Shown here piece by piece: positions 18,918-28,573 of a stretch of DNA of 64,000 bases. The stretch is from positions 62,001 to 126,000 of the forward strand of contig VRMN01000015.1 in the NCBI GenBank assembly GCA_008690995.1. The letters run 5' to 3'. The translations under genes and the position numbers were made by a program. The notes below the pieces were generated by a model. The model searched no databases and was not told where the DNA came from. It saw only the letters and a list, made by a program, of their open reading frames with translations. The stretch comes from Porphyridium purpureum. Lineage: Eukaryota > Rhodophyta > Bangiophyceae > Porphyridiales > Porphyridiaceae. Numbering within the stretch: position 1 is the stretch's first letter; each line of letters opens with the position of its first letter.

Positions 18918-20237
18918 TCACAACATGGAGCCGATCGCCTGCGCGAGTTGACCTGCCAATGTGCTTGGGTCGCGCGAGCGAAAGTAGCAGCCAGGCAGCA
19001 TCATTAGTTTTTCGCTCTTCGGCACGTACGCGCGTTTCGTAAAATTATCATACCCATTCTCCTCAATCACATCAAGGATTTTCCTGTATATTTCAAGCGA
19101 TGCCTGGACAGGCAGCCGGGCGTCCGAGCTTAGCAGACCGATACCTGCATGTGCTCGGTCAAAGTAGGAGCGCGCGCGCGCAATCTGGAACTGCATCAGA
19201 CGAATGTACCTGGAGTCGATCACGCCATCCATGAGATCCTTCTCAGAGTAATCAAAGCGGCGCAGGTCTTCCTGCGGAATGTAGATACGACCACGCAGAC
19301 GATCCTCCCCGACATCGCGAAGAATATTTGTGAGCTGCAGGGCCACGCCCAAGCTCAGGGCCGCGGGCTTTGCCGCCTCGAGCATTTCTGCCGAGCCGTC
19401 CGCACTGCCCATGACGGGCAGCGTCATGAGGCCCACAGTGCCGGCCACGCGGTAGCAGTACACGTACAAGTCGTCAAATGTCTCAAAACGATCCTGCTCT
19501 ACATCCATCAGCATCCCGGCGATCATGTCCCTGTACGGCTGAATTTCCATGGCCGGGTACCGTCGAACGGTGTCCACAAATGCCAGCTCGAGGCCGTCTT
19601 GCGCCTCGCCCCTGAACAGTCCCTCAAGCCGCCGCTCCCAGTCTGCCAGCACGTCGCGCAGCGAGCTGCATCGCTGCTCGACGCGTGGCCCGTCGACGAG
19701 ATCGTCCGTTCGCCGGCACCAAACGTAAATGGCCCACACGGCCGTTCGCTTTGCCGGCGCGAGAAAACTCGTGCCCAACGCGAACGTTTTTGCATACACT
19801 GCGGTAATGCGCTGGCACTCTTCGTACAAACGCGGCAAGATGCGCTCGCGCAGCTTTGCCTGCTTGTACTGCGCCTCGTACGAGCCAAGCCGATGGATCA
19901 TGGCGCCTTCGCACACCTGACGCTCTTCGTGGTCGCTGTAGTACTTCAGCTCCTGCGCTTCGGCCTCCTTTGCGGCGTCTCCCCTCCGGCCGCGCTGATT
20001 TTCGCCGAGAACCACCCGCTTCTCTTGCTCGTCGACCGCGCGGACCGCGCCGTTGATCTCACGCCTCCGATTGGTGCTGCGGCGCGCCCCATCGACGACG
20101 CTGGACCCCGGTGCTCCGCCCGCGCCATTCACTCCGTTCAAGGCCTTTCTATCCGCCGAGGACCTGAACTGGGCCATGTCCTCATTGGACGCGGTGTCGC
20201 TGCTCTGCTGCTGCGCCGCGGCGGCGGACGTGCGCAT
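18918..20237 (-). CDS. PSY: Phytoene synthase
   Basis: 439 residues from ATG 20237 (MRTSAAAAQQQ); the frame continues 120 codons upstream, but that part is Gly/Arg-rich and lies in promoter-like DNA. Condenses two geranylgeranyl diphosphates to phytoene, the first committed carotenoid step, in the plastid. The two Asp-rich Mg-diphosphate motifs are visible as RRTDDLVDG and LRDVGEDRLRGR, with conserved FALGTSFLAPAKRTAVWAIY, YCYRVAGTVGLM and the YIPQEDL motif. The N-terminal ~120 residues hold a Ser/Ala/Gln-rich segment that may act as transit peptide, but it is less clear than in SufS. Full length. Its long upstream region is C-rich on the plus strand, i.e. purine-rich in the sense direction. 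Confidence 0.96.
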   Translation of the reverse strand: MRTSAAAAQQQSSDTASNEDMAQFRSSADRKALNGVNGAGGAPGSSVVDGARRSTNRRREINGAVRAVDEQEKRVVLGENQRGRRGDAAKEAEAQELKYYSDHEERQVCEGAMIHRLGSYEAQYKQAKLRERILPRLYEECQRITAVYAKTFALGTSFLAPAKRTAVWAIYVWCRRTDDLVDGPRVEQRCSSLRDVLADWERRLEGLFRGEAQDGLELAFVDTVRRYPAMEIQPYRDMIAGMLMDVEQDRFETFDDLYVYCYRVAGTVGLMTLPVMGSADGSAEMLEAAKPAALSLGVALQLTNILRDVGEDRLRGRIYIPQEDLRRFDYSEKDLMDGVIDSRYIRLMQFQIARARSYFDRAHAGIGLLSSDARLPVQASLEIYRKILDVIEENGYDNFTKRAYVPKSEKLMMLPGCYFRSRDPSTLAGQLAQAIGSML

Positions 20238-21349
20238 GACTGCGCGGCGCGCCGCGAGCCCATCTCCGCCTCCACACGCACGCACGCCCTTCGCGCGTGC
20301 CGGCGGCCCACCCGCTCGCCTCGCGGTCGCGCCGCCACCGGCGTCCCAAACCCAACCACCATCATCTTCCCCACACCACACCCACCACCGCTCCCCGGAG
20401 CAATGCTGCCCTAATGCCCCGCTCCTGCCCTTCCCCGCCCCCACCCGCCCGGCCTCCCCGCGACGTGTGTGCCCTGCCCCTCCCTTCTCTCCCCCGCACT
20501 CACACCACATTCCCGCGCGCCCCGGCTGTCTGCCTCTCCATCCGCCCTCCGCCATTGACCTCGCCAGAAACCGCCTCCGAAAAGCACAACAGCGCAAAAG
20601 GCGCTGCTCTCACGCACGCCACAGAACCTCAGTGTACCTCCCCCTACGCAAACGGCGTGCGGGCGCGATGCTCTGCGCAGCACGCTCCGACGCGCGCGTC
20701 GCGTGGTCGGGCGCGTGTTGCTGGCGGCAATGGCTGCTCGCGCGCACGTTTCACTACGCACGCGCAACCGCGCGCATTTCGCACCGCTGCGGCTGCTGCT
20801 TCAGCCGTGCCGGCTCGGCAGCAGCAGCGGTGGTGGTCGTGGTGGTCGTCGTCGTCTTGTTCTTGCTGGTGCTTCGTCAACAGCATCTGCGCAGCAGCAC
20901 GCGCACGCGCGCGCAGCGCACCGCGGCGCAGACAAGCTCACGAACACGCACGCACGCCAGCTGAGATCGGCTGGCGTGCATGGATGCGGCATTGCTTTGA
21001 CATCCCCGCGCCTTCCCCCCCGCCCCGCAAGCGCCGTCACATCAAAAGTGCGCCGTAGCAAAACACACCCGCCAGGCGCGTGTACAGTGCGCGTGTGTGT
21101 GTGTGAGTGTGGGTTAGGTCAGTACAGTACGGGGCGGGCGTTTGCACCATTCTGATAAATCGAACCTTTTTATTGGAGAAGGCGCAGGTACGGTCGCTGT
21201 ACTTTGAGTAAGTGAGTGCGGGTGTCCGCCCAGGAGGAATTTGGGAGCAGGAGGGATGAGGAGAGAGGTGAGAAGAGGAGAGGAGGGTGGGGAGGGAAGG
21301 GGGCGACGAGGGTGGGGGTTGGTGTTTTGGTGCGATGAGGCAGAGGGAT
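20238..21349. promoter_or_regulatory. Divergent promoter region, phytoene synthase / bZIP gene
   Basis: 1.1 kb. The PSY side (20238-20600) is pyrimidine-rich on the plus strand. The bZIP side carries GTACAGT at 21082-21088 and 21122-21128, a short (GT)n run at about 21092-21106, a TTTTTATTGG element near 21168, and a GA-rich leader 21230-21345. Long frames cross it (20053-20964 plus, 20297-21058 plus), but they are low-complexity and unlikely to be genes. Confidence 0.45.
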
Positions 21350-21739
21350 ATGGAGGCATCTTCGCAGGGTGCTGGGGATAATGGCTCTGGTATCACGTAT
21401 GGCATGGTAACCGCGCGAGATGCGCCGTCGCAAGGGTCGTCGGGAGGCGAGAATGATGGCCTGGGCGCAGGCCTGTCGTCGGGAGGCAAGACGCCCGAGG
21501 AGCTCAAGGCCGCGCGCGCGGCGCGCAACCGCGAGGCCGCCATGCGGTCGCGCCACGCCGCAAAGGTGCGCAAGGAGGCCATTGAGAAGGAGCATCGCGA
21601 GCTGACCACACAAAAGGCGCAGTCCATGGCAGAGTGCAAGGCGCTGCTCAAGCTCTACGAGGACAGGTTTGGGTCCGCGCAGCTGCAGGAACTCATGCGC
21701 CACGAACGCTTCCAAATGCCGCCAGAGGACACAAAGTAG
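21350..21739 (+). CDS. Small bZIP transcription factor
   Basis: 129 residues from ATG 21350 (an in-frame ATG at 21335 would add five). Residues ~45-100 form a bZIP domain: a basic region with the invariant spacing N-x7-R (NREAAMRSR), flanked by Arg/Lys, then a predicted helix continuing through EKEHRELTTQKAQSMAECKALLKLYED. The zipper is weak: heptad positions are occupied by few leucines, so dimerisation may be limited or heterotypic. The N-terminal ~45 residues are Gly/Ser-rich and disordered. It is shorter than most bZIP proteins. Regulatory targets unknown. Confidence 0.8.
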   Translation: MEASSQGAGDNGSGITYGMVTARDAPSQGSSGGENDGLGAGLSSGGKTPEELKAARAARNREAAMRSRHAAKVRKEAIEKEHRELTTQKAQSMAECKALLKLYEDRFGSAQLQELMRHERFQMPPEDTK

Positions 21740-22220
21740 GTTCTGGACTCACATTGACTGCGTGCTTTTTATGCGCGCTCGAACAACGAAGAGACCGCGC
21801 GTTTCCGCGAACTGCGCTCCGCACGCCCATTGGGCTCGGCTCTAACCCCCCTACCGGTTTGTGTCTTCAGTGCTCGGCATTTTGTCACTCACCTTTTATG
21901 GACCCCGCGACGCTATTTTGATTTGCGGGCTTGGTCTGAAGCATGTCTTCTGCCAGTGTGCAAGAAGAGATCACCTCGACCGCACCGTGAACGCGCGGCG
22001 TAGCGCGACATCACGGGATAGCCGGTATCCTTGCGATCTCACATGGAAAAGCAGGCGGTGCATGCACGAGGAAAAGGTGTCAAGCTGTTGGACGCCAAGA
22101 AAAACTGCCAGATTCTCGTGTGATTTTGTGCATTACTCGTTTACATGACATAACGGTGGCCCCTTATTCACTAGGAAAACGTCCAATGAAGCCAGACGGA
22201 TGCTGAAGAGGTACCACCTA
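21740..22220. other. Convergent 3' interval
   Basis: 481 bp between the bZIP stop and the 3' end of the alpha/beta hydrolase gene. Short frames only. I see no RNA gene, repeat or terminator hairpin. Confidence 0.4.
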
Positions 22221-23900
22221 TCAACTCTTGCTCGCCACGGACTTGAGAGCTGCCGGAACAACTGGTGCCGGACTGGCTGTACCCGTACGTGTGAAAGACG
22301 ATAGTCGAATAAACTTTGTCAGAACAGACAGGACAGCCGCAATGGCGGGCACAAAGCTCATGCGGAACGGTTTTCGGTGGCCATGTCCAATGAGAGGCGT
22401 CAGACATAACGTTGGTTCTGGAAGATGCGGCGACGTGGAGCTCTTGTCAGCCAAGCCTTTGAGCTTATTGTACATGGTCTGCGCCTCTGACGCCGGAACC
22501 ACCTCGTCTTCGTAACCATGGATGAGCAGGACCGGAAATGTGAACTTATCGACGTATCGAATCGGGCTCATTTCGTCCATCATGCTGCGCGTGTGAGGAA
22601 GAATGCGCATCACATGCGACAGACGGTACGCGACGTCCGTTTGTAGCCGCGTAAACTCTTCTGCAACTTCGGGGGCGCTTGATTCCAGATATTCGACCAG
22701 CGGCTTCACGTTGCAGGTGGTGCGAGAACGCACAGCGATCCGAAGCGCTTCAATGACGTTTGCGCGAAGATGGCGCGGCAGCGCGTGCGGCTCGCCGCGC
22801 GCATCGAGCTCTGCGTAGGAAAAATGGAGAAAGTTGTACATCAGAATATTGCGACACGTATCGTCGTCTTCCGGCAAGCCGCACATGGCCTTCATGCTCG
22901 CGCTCTCAACGTTTGCAAACGAACCGACACACAAAATGACACGAATACGCGAGGCCAGCTCTGCATCTCGCGCAGCGGCAATCATGCTCATGCTGCCAGA
23001 CATGCTAGCTCCAAAAACGCTGATCATGCCGGAAGGGCACAGCTCCTTGTGCGTTGAGATTCGGTTGAGCGCCTCGCCCACAGCATCAATGCCAGAAGGA
23101 TCAAGCTGAAACGCTTTGAACTGCTCAATCTCCGGCATGACGCACACAAATCCAGCCGAGGCAAAAGCGCGCGCAAATTTTTGAACCCGCCCATCCTCGA
23201 CACCAAGAGGATGAATTCCGTGCATGAGCACAATGGTCGAGCGCTCAGTCGCGCGTGCATCAGGCGCTCCACCCATCCCAGATGCATCATTGACCACGGG
23301 CCAGAAGCAGACGGCCCGCGCGCCATTCTTTAGCTGGATCTCCTTTTGCTCGACTCGAGTGTTTCGATTTCGCGCATTTGCACTAGAAAGAAGTTGAACG
23401 CTAACCTGCGCACCACTCAGGAAAGCAAAGGTTGATTGCAATGGCAGCGTCGAGACCTGTGCGCCCGCATTTCGCACAGCCTTCAGCCAGCGCTGAATTT
23501 TCCGCCTCGTCACGCGCACATTTGCCAGTTGCGTCTGCACCACCGACCGCGACGGCTTCTGCAGGACTTGCGCTCGTGAATCAGACACCGTCTCACCCGG
23601 TACGCCATGCGTTGACGACTCGGACGCGTGGGTCACAGAATTCTTCGAAGTAGCCTGCACCTGGCCAAAAGTTCTTCTCCTCGTTCTTCGGCCAGCCCTG
23701 TGTGTGTCATCGCCAACAATTCTGCCGGCATCTAATCTGGCCCGAGCAGGGACTCGTGTTCGATGGCGGCGCGAGAACACATGTGGCGAGCGGCAAACCG
23801 CGCCGAGACGGCATCTCTTACCGCAAGCGGAGCTGCAACTTGAAGGTACGCATGATGCTGCGACGAATGCCGCTGCTGGACGCGGCGCCATCGTGTCCAT
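22221..23900 (-). CDS. Alpha/beta hydrolase-fold protein with basic N-terminal extension
   Basis: 559 residues from ATG 23900 (MDTMAPRPAAAF); an upstream ATG at 23999 would give 592. The first ~100 residues are Arg/Ser/Ala-rich and resemble a plastid or mitochondrial transit peptide. The hydrolase fold starts near residue 250: strand and oxyanion turn STIVLMHGIHPLG, a nucleophile elbow in VFGASMSGSMSM (G-x-S-x-S-G rather than strict GxSxG), an acid in LLIHGYEDEVVP and a histidine in LIGHGH. All three catalytic positions are therefore present. A cap-like insertion of about 130 residues lies between elbow and acid. Substrate unknown. The gene is followed by a 480-bp convergent gap and preceded by the 3' end of the MAPKK gene. 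Confidence 0.75.
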   Translation of the reverse strand: MDTMAPRPAAAFVAASCVPSSCSSACGKRCRLGAVCRSPHVFSRRHRTRVPARARLDAGRIVGDDTHRAGRRTRRRTFGQVQATSKNSVTHASESSTHGVPGETVSDSRAQVLQKPSRSVVQTQLANVRVTRRKIQRWLKAVRNAGAQVSTLPLQSTFAFLSGAQVSVQLLSSANARNRNTRVEQKEIQLKNGARAVCFWPVVNDASGMGGAPDARATERSTIVLMHGIHPLGVEDGRVQKFARAFASAGFVCVMPEIEQFKAFQLDPSGIDAVGEALNRISTHKELCPSGMISVFGASMSGSMSMIAAARDAELASRIRVILCVGSFANVESASMKAMCGLPEDDDTCRNILMYNFLHFSYAELDARGEPHALPRHLRANVIEALRIAVRSRTTCNVKPLVEYLESSAPEVAEEFTRLQTDVAYRLSHVMRILPHTRSMMDEMSPIRYVDKFTFPVLLIHGYEDEVVPASEAQTMYNKLKGLADKSSTSPHLPEPTLCLTPLIGHGHRKPFRMSFVPAIAAVLSVLTKFIRLSSFTRTGTASPAPVVPAALKSVASKS

Positions 23901-24142
23901 CGCAGTTGCTCTCTGTCTTTTGCTCTTCGTCTTGGCCAGCGCACATGCACCAACCGCACATTCGTTGGAAGCAAAATCACGAGGTACAGCGACAAACATG
24001 GCAAGCTGTTTGCGGGGAGGGTGGGTGTGTGTGTGTGCGTGTGTTTGTGTATTGAACAGTTGAACAACGATGACAGGATGTACATGAGAAGCTTTCATTC
24101 ACAATGCCAAACGCTCACTCCTCTTTTCTAATGGCTCGCTGG

Positions 24143-25966
24143 CTACGTTCGCCGTTCCTTCTCAAGCTGGATGTGATCAAGCCAGCCGCAAAACTCTTCC
24201 GGGTCGCGGTGCGTGTTGACAATCCACGGATGTTTCAGCAGCGCTTCAGTGCGCGGCCTCTTCTTAGGGTCCACATTCGCACACATAAGGATAAAGGACT
24301 CGCAGTCCTTGCTGAAGCGGCCGTGCGGTAAGAGATTTTCTGTCATCGTCGCCTCAATGTAGTCGAAATAGCTGTGCGGCTTCTCGAAGGGGTACCGGCC
24401 AAGCAGGCACTCGGCTAGAGACACGCCCAGCCCCCAAATATCGCTTGCGTATGTGTAATTGCTTCCGTGCAGCCTCTCGGGTGACATGTATGCGACTGTA
24501 CCGACAAACGTGTTCGCTTGAGAAATGCCTGCAGCGACGTCGCGCGCGAGACCAAAGTCCGACAGTTTGGCACGCGCGCTCTGCTTCGACAAGAGAATGT
24601 TAGCTGTTTTGAAATCTCGATGCAGAACATGCGAGTCGTGCAAAAACTTGAGGCCCTGGAGACAGTGAAACGCAATATGGTTCGTAACGCTCTCCGGAAT
24701 CGGCCCAAAGTCGGCGATCACGTCGCACAGTGCACCTGAGTCCATGTACTCCAGCGCGAGGTGTACATTTCGTTTGCTCGGGTCGTAGAATGCACCGTAG
24801 AATCGGACGAGAAATCGACTGACATATGTCGTGAGCGTCTCCAGCTCCTTCATGAGTTGGGTTTGCTTATCCTCGTCTGCCACGTTGACCACTTTGACTG
24901 CAAGCGGCATCCCGCTCGGTGAGTGCGATGCCAAGTACACACGCCCTGACGCGCCCTGTCCGATCGTCTTCACCGCCACCATTTCGGTAAAATCACGAAT
25001 CTCCAAAATTTTGTGCGCGCTGCGCGGCACGCCATCCAGCGAGGAGCCGCGGGATCTTCGCTGCTCTCCAATATCAGGCCGCGCTAATATACCTTCTTGC
25101 GAAATCTGAAAGCCGTTCCTATGAAATGTGCCATCATTCCTGAATATGTCTTCCAGGTTCAACGACTCCTTCCCGGAGACTGGACGCGAATTCTTCTTTG
25201 GCGGGCCCGGCAGTCTTCTTGAGGGCGAGTTTACGGGTGCGTCCATCACCAACGTTTTCTTGTCTGGCCTGATGTTCTGCTGAACATCGCTAAGCGAGCC
25301 AGGTGTCGCGGAAGCGGTGTTCGCCGACTGGATACTGCTCCCATCAAGGCCCGTGCCCATGACGACCATGACGCCCATGGGCTGAATGAGCTGACCCACA
25401 CTGTCTTCCTTTGTCATAATAGTTAGTTTCTGTTTGCGCTTTTTCATTCCGCCGACGCTGCCACTGCCACTGGCAGTCGCACCAAGGGGCGAGCCCAGCT
25501 GCGCACTCCTCGGTGTGGATTGTGTCTCCGCAGCCTCCGTGGAAGATAATTGTGGTGGAGCACGCGCTCTGGGGCTTTTCTGGTCCATACCTCGGAAAGA
25601 GGACGACAGGCCCGGATCGGATTCGGACGCGGCGCCCATTGACGCCGAGTGCGTGACTGAGTCTGCTGCTCCTGGAGAAAGCAACCCGCCTTCGCCGTTC
25701 GCGTTGGGCGGCTCGCTCATCCTCCGCTCGACCGCGTCCGGTGGTGACAATCCGAGACCGAGCGCATGCCCGTCTTTGCCTAATGGATCCGAAATGTTGC
25801 CCTGTGATGAACGGTCCACACCAGGCGAGCGAGCTAGGGCGCTGCTCGAGCCCTTCGAAGATCTTTCTATCTCAGATTCGCGGTCCGGCATCGACGACTG
25901 GCTTTGCAGAAGCGGTTCGCGCTTGTCCTTGCGCTTGAACTTGTCAAACATGCGTGACATCGCCAT
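24143..25966 (-). CDS. MAP kinase kinase (STE7 family) with long disordered N-terminus
   Basis: 607 residues. Residues 1-~310 are Ser/Pro/Gly-rich and probably disordered, with basic clusters (KKRKQK, RRLPGPPKK) that could dock a MAP kinase. The kinase domain (about 325-595) has the Gly loop GQGASGRVYLA, VAIK-type LAVKVVN, catalytic HRDFKTANILL, DFGLA and the MAPKK hallmark FVGTVAYMSPERL. The activation segment between DFG and that motif is short and contains Ser and Thr (GISQANTF), the phosphorylation layout of plant-type MAPKKs. HRDFKTAN departs from the usual HRD[IL]KPSN, so a STE11/STE20-like origin cannot be excluded. The leader is purine-rich in the sense direction. Confidence 0.85.
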   Translation of the reverse strand: MAMSRMFDKFKRKDKREPLLQSQSSMPDRESEIERSSKGSSSALARSPGVDRSSQGNISDPLGKDGHALGLGLSPPDAVERRMSEPPNANGEGGLLSPGAADSVTHSASMGAASESDPGLSSSFRGMDQKSPRARAPPQLSSTEAAETQSTPRSAQLGSPLGATASGSGSVGGMKKRKQKLTIMTKEDSVGQLIQPMGVMVVMGTGLDGSSIQSANTASATPGSLSDVQQNIRPDKKTLVMDAPVNSPSRRLPGPPKKNSRPVSGKESLNLEDIFRNDGTFHRNGFQISQEGILARPDIGEQRRSRGSSLDGVPRSAHKILEIRDFTEMVAVKTIGQGASGRVYLASHSPSGMPLAVKVVNVADEDKQTQLMKELETLTTYVSRFLVRFYGAFYDPSKRNVHLALEYMDSGALCDVIADFGPIPESVTNHIAFHCLQGLKFLHDSHVLHRDFKTANILLSKQSARAKLSDFGLARDVAAGISQANTFVGTVAYMSPERLHGSNYTYASDIWGLGVSLAECLLGRYPFEKPHSYFDYIEATMTENLLPHGRFSKDCESFILMCANVDPKKRPRTEALLKHPWIVNTHRDPEEFCGWLDHIQLEKERRT

Positions 25967-26818
25967 GGCGACGTTGTTCCGCGCCCGCGACCTTCGATCC
26001 CTTCGCGCGACGCCCTCCCCGCTACCCCCACTCAGCTCCGTCCCGTGCCACGCACGGCGCTATCCCCCGACGTCCTCGGTCCAACGAGCGGACCCAACCT
26101 CCTTGAAATTCCCCCGCCACTCGCGCTTGGCTTTCTCACGCACACGCTCCGCCCACCGTTCGCGACGGCCCGCGCGCGCGCACCCCGCGTATACACCTTG
26201 CTCCCCACTCGCGCGTCGCCCGCCACGTCCACCTCGCCCACGGCCTCCCAGCACCCCGCGCGCGGATCCACGCCGATGCGCCGCGCGTCTGCCCCGCTCG
26301 ATCACGCTGTGCGACGCACACTCATTCGACCCCCGGATGCAAGCACCTCCTGCGCGCGCTCTTCCCAGGACCTTCGCGCTGCAATCCGGCTCCAGCCACT
26401 CCACGCCCGACGCGCGCCAGTCTCTCCCAGCCTCTCTCCTTCTCTCTCTCTTTCTCTCTCACCCACGCACCACACCCAAACACCACCAACCCACTCTTAT
26501 CCCACTCGCCCCACCGCGTTTCGTTGTCCTTGTCATTTTCTTCTCTCGCGTCCACGTGCAAAAACAACAGACGCAACAACCAACTGCACCTCGAAACTGT
26601 ACACCCTCAAATCACCCCCGTTTTACAATACTCAACACGTGGCGCTCAGCGCAACCTGAACCGGTTTCAAAACAATTAAAGAAAACATTAAAAAAGAAAA
26701 TAAAGGTCATGAAAAAAACCGCCATGGAAAAAACCCGGTGGTGAAACCCGGTGCCGGGTATGGTGAATTGGGGGTTGGGGGGTTGGGGGGAAGGAGAGAG
26801 GGAGAGGGGGAGAGAGGG
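25967..26818. promoter_or_regulatory. Divergent promoter, MAPKK / Smr-domain gene
   Basis: 852 bp. A CT-microsatellite-like block lies at about 26421-26463 and ACTGTAC at 26596-26602. An AACCGGTTT palindrome-like element (about 26660-26668) is followed by an A-rich stretch (26670-26706). The 55 bp before the Smr-gene ATG are almost pure purine (GGGG/GAGAG). Confidence 0.45.
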
Positions 26819-28444
26819 ATGGCGGACGAGGATGATGCGCGGCTGCGCGCACTCGTGGAGGAGTTTGGGCTGGATGATGAGGTGGTGCAGAGCGTCAAGG
26901 TTGCTGTCGGAAACGATGCGAGGCGCGCGTTCGAGGTCCTGTGTGAAATGGTCGTGCCGCAGCACGAGCGCGACGCAGCGACGATGCAGTCGGGTCTGCG
27001 GGCCGCGCCTCGGGCCGTGGACAGCTTGGAGAGGGAGGAGGACGCCGCTCTGCATATCCGGGAGGAGAGGCCGGAAAGTGGTGACGCAATGCGGAGCGCG
27101 AAGGACACACGCGTGTCCGGCACAATGGACGTGCATTCGAAAATCGATCAGCTGATTGCCGAATTCAAGCTGGACCATGAGATGGTGCGATTCGTGTTGG
27201 AAGCGCTGGAAAACGACGAAGAGCAAGCGTTTGAGCTCCTGTGCGAAATGGTCGGGAACTTTGATTTCCCGCTCTGTCCGGAAAATCCATCCAGCGAGGC
27301 AAGCCAGCACGGTCCAACAGTGGATGCGTGTCCTGCGAGCGCAAGCCAGTCCGGGAATCAGCCCGATATCAGCGCTACGCACGTCAAGTATAGACGAAAG
27401 CAGCCCAAGGACTCGCAAGGACAATCGCCGGCGGGATCTGAGAACCACAGGCAGCCGCGTCAGCGCCCACGCGCATCGTCAAAGACGTCTTTAAAATTAT
27501 CTTATCAAGAATTCCACAAAGCCATTGATGATGACGCGTTCGCAAACGTGTGGACAAACCAATACCATGGCGGCGGGCGGCGTTTAGCGGCCAAGGAAAG
27601 GGCGCCAGAACTGTGCCTCAAATACCCGTGGGCCGAGCGCCGGGTCGTAGAACATCTTTTCGAGCAGCTTGACGGCGATGGTGCAAAGGTGGAAGAAACG
27701 TTGAGACTGATGCTTCCGCAAGTAGAGGACGCGCCTGACTTTGTCCTTCCTGTACGTGAAGTCGGCAATGATAGCGAACGTGCGTCTGAGCAGTACGTGC
27801 CAAGTGCGCGGTCCGGTGGAGCGGTATCCGCAATGGAAACAACATCCGCAGGTACGGAGGGAGGAGCGTTCGAGTCGGGAGGCTCTCAAGCATTCGACAA
27901 GCTCAACATCTCCGTAAAGGAGCTGGAGCAGGACATGCTCGAGCTGGCTCGCAGTGTAACGTGCAAGATGCAGCTGAGCGGACGCGAAGAAGGTGAACTT
28001 CTTGTTCCGTTCGCGCGTCTGCTCGCGTTGGGAACGCAGCGGGACTCGTGCCTGCGCCTCGCCGCGTCGTCACGCAACTATAACTTTGTGAACCAAGCGA
28101 ATGCTCTCGAACGCCAGCGTGCACCACTTGAGCACCAAATCATGCAGCTCGTGACAGCCCCGGGGCACAGCTTTGCACTGGTGGATACTCTCGACCTGCA
28201 TGGCCTGTTGGTCAAAGATGCACTCTTCCTGACTCGGGCAAAGTTGGCAGCATGTCGACAGGCACGGCTCGATGGATGCGTCGACGCCAAATTGTCCCGG
28301 CAGCTGCAACTGATCACCGGGCGGGGAAATCGGAGCGGTTCAAAAGGCGCGGCCATTCGGCCCGCACTCGAGGCCTTCTTGACCGACCGCCGGCTGAAAT
28401 ACACACTGGATCCGCACGGCGGGATCCTGCGAGTCAGAGTCTGA
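26819..28444 (+). CDS. UBA/CUE-like plus DUF1771 plus Smr-domain protein
   Basis: 541 residues from ATG 26819. Two clear copies of a ~45-residue helical module occur: residues ~5-45 (DARLRALVEEFGLDDEVVQS..FEVLCEMV) and ~104-145 (IDQLIAEFKLDHEMVRF..FELLCEMV), similar to CUE/UBA ubiquitin-binding helices. A possible third lies near 265-300. Residues ~385-450 match the DUF1771 helical region that precedes Smr (NFVNQANALERQRA). The C-terminal ~90 residues are Smr, with LDLHGL and the loop TGRGNRSGSKG, where the usual His after GxGN is Arg. In animals and plants, CUE-DUF1771-Smr proteins act on RNA, including cleavage of mRNAs with stalled ribosomes; ubiquitin-guided recruitment is plausible. Catalytic competence is uncertain because of the His-to-Arg change. 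Confidence 0.78.
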   Translation: MADEDDARLRALVEEFGLDDEVVQSVKVAVGNDARRAFEVLCEMVVPQHERDAATMQSGLRAAPRAVDSLEREEDAALHIREERPESGDAMRSAKDTRVSGTMDVHSKIDQLIAEFKLDHEMVRFVLEALENDEEQAFELLCEMVGNFDFPLCPENPSSEASQHGPTVDACPASASQSGNQPDISATHVKYRRKQPKDSQGQSPAGSENHRQPRQRPRASSKTSLKLSYQEFHKAIDDDAFANVWTNQYHGGGRRLAAKERAPELCLKYPWAERRVVEHLFEQLDGDGAKVEETLRLMLPQVEDAPDFVLPVREVGNDSERASEQYVPSARSGGAVSAMETTSAGTEGGAFESGGSQAFDKLNISVKELEQDMLELARSVTCKMQLSGREEGELLVPFARLLALGTQRDSCLRLAASSRNYNFVNQANALERQRAPLEHQIMQLVTAPGHSFALVDTLDLHGLLVKDALFLTRAKLAACRQARLDGCVDAKLSRQLQLITGRGNRSGSKGAAIRPALEAFLTDRRLKYTLDPHGGILRVRV

Positions 28445-28573
28445 GCAGCAAACTATTTAATTTCTTTTTCTTTGCAAGGCGAGCACGGGCTGGCGAAGAC
28501 TAAAGACTACACATACTAAACGAAAGGCCAGCTAGCGAGAAGCGATTTCTTTAACGGACGCTCCCTGTCTGCC

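Noticed and set aside
20053-21058. Long plus-strand frames opposite and upstream of phytoene synthase
   Set aside because: Low-complexity Pro/Arg/Ser reading of C-rich promoter DNA, partly antisense to PSY.
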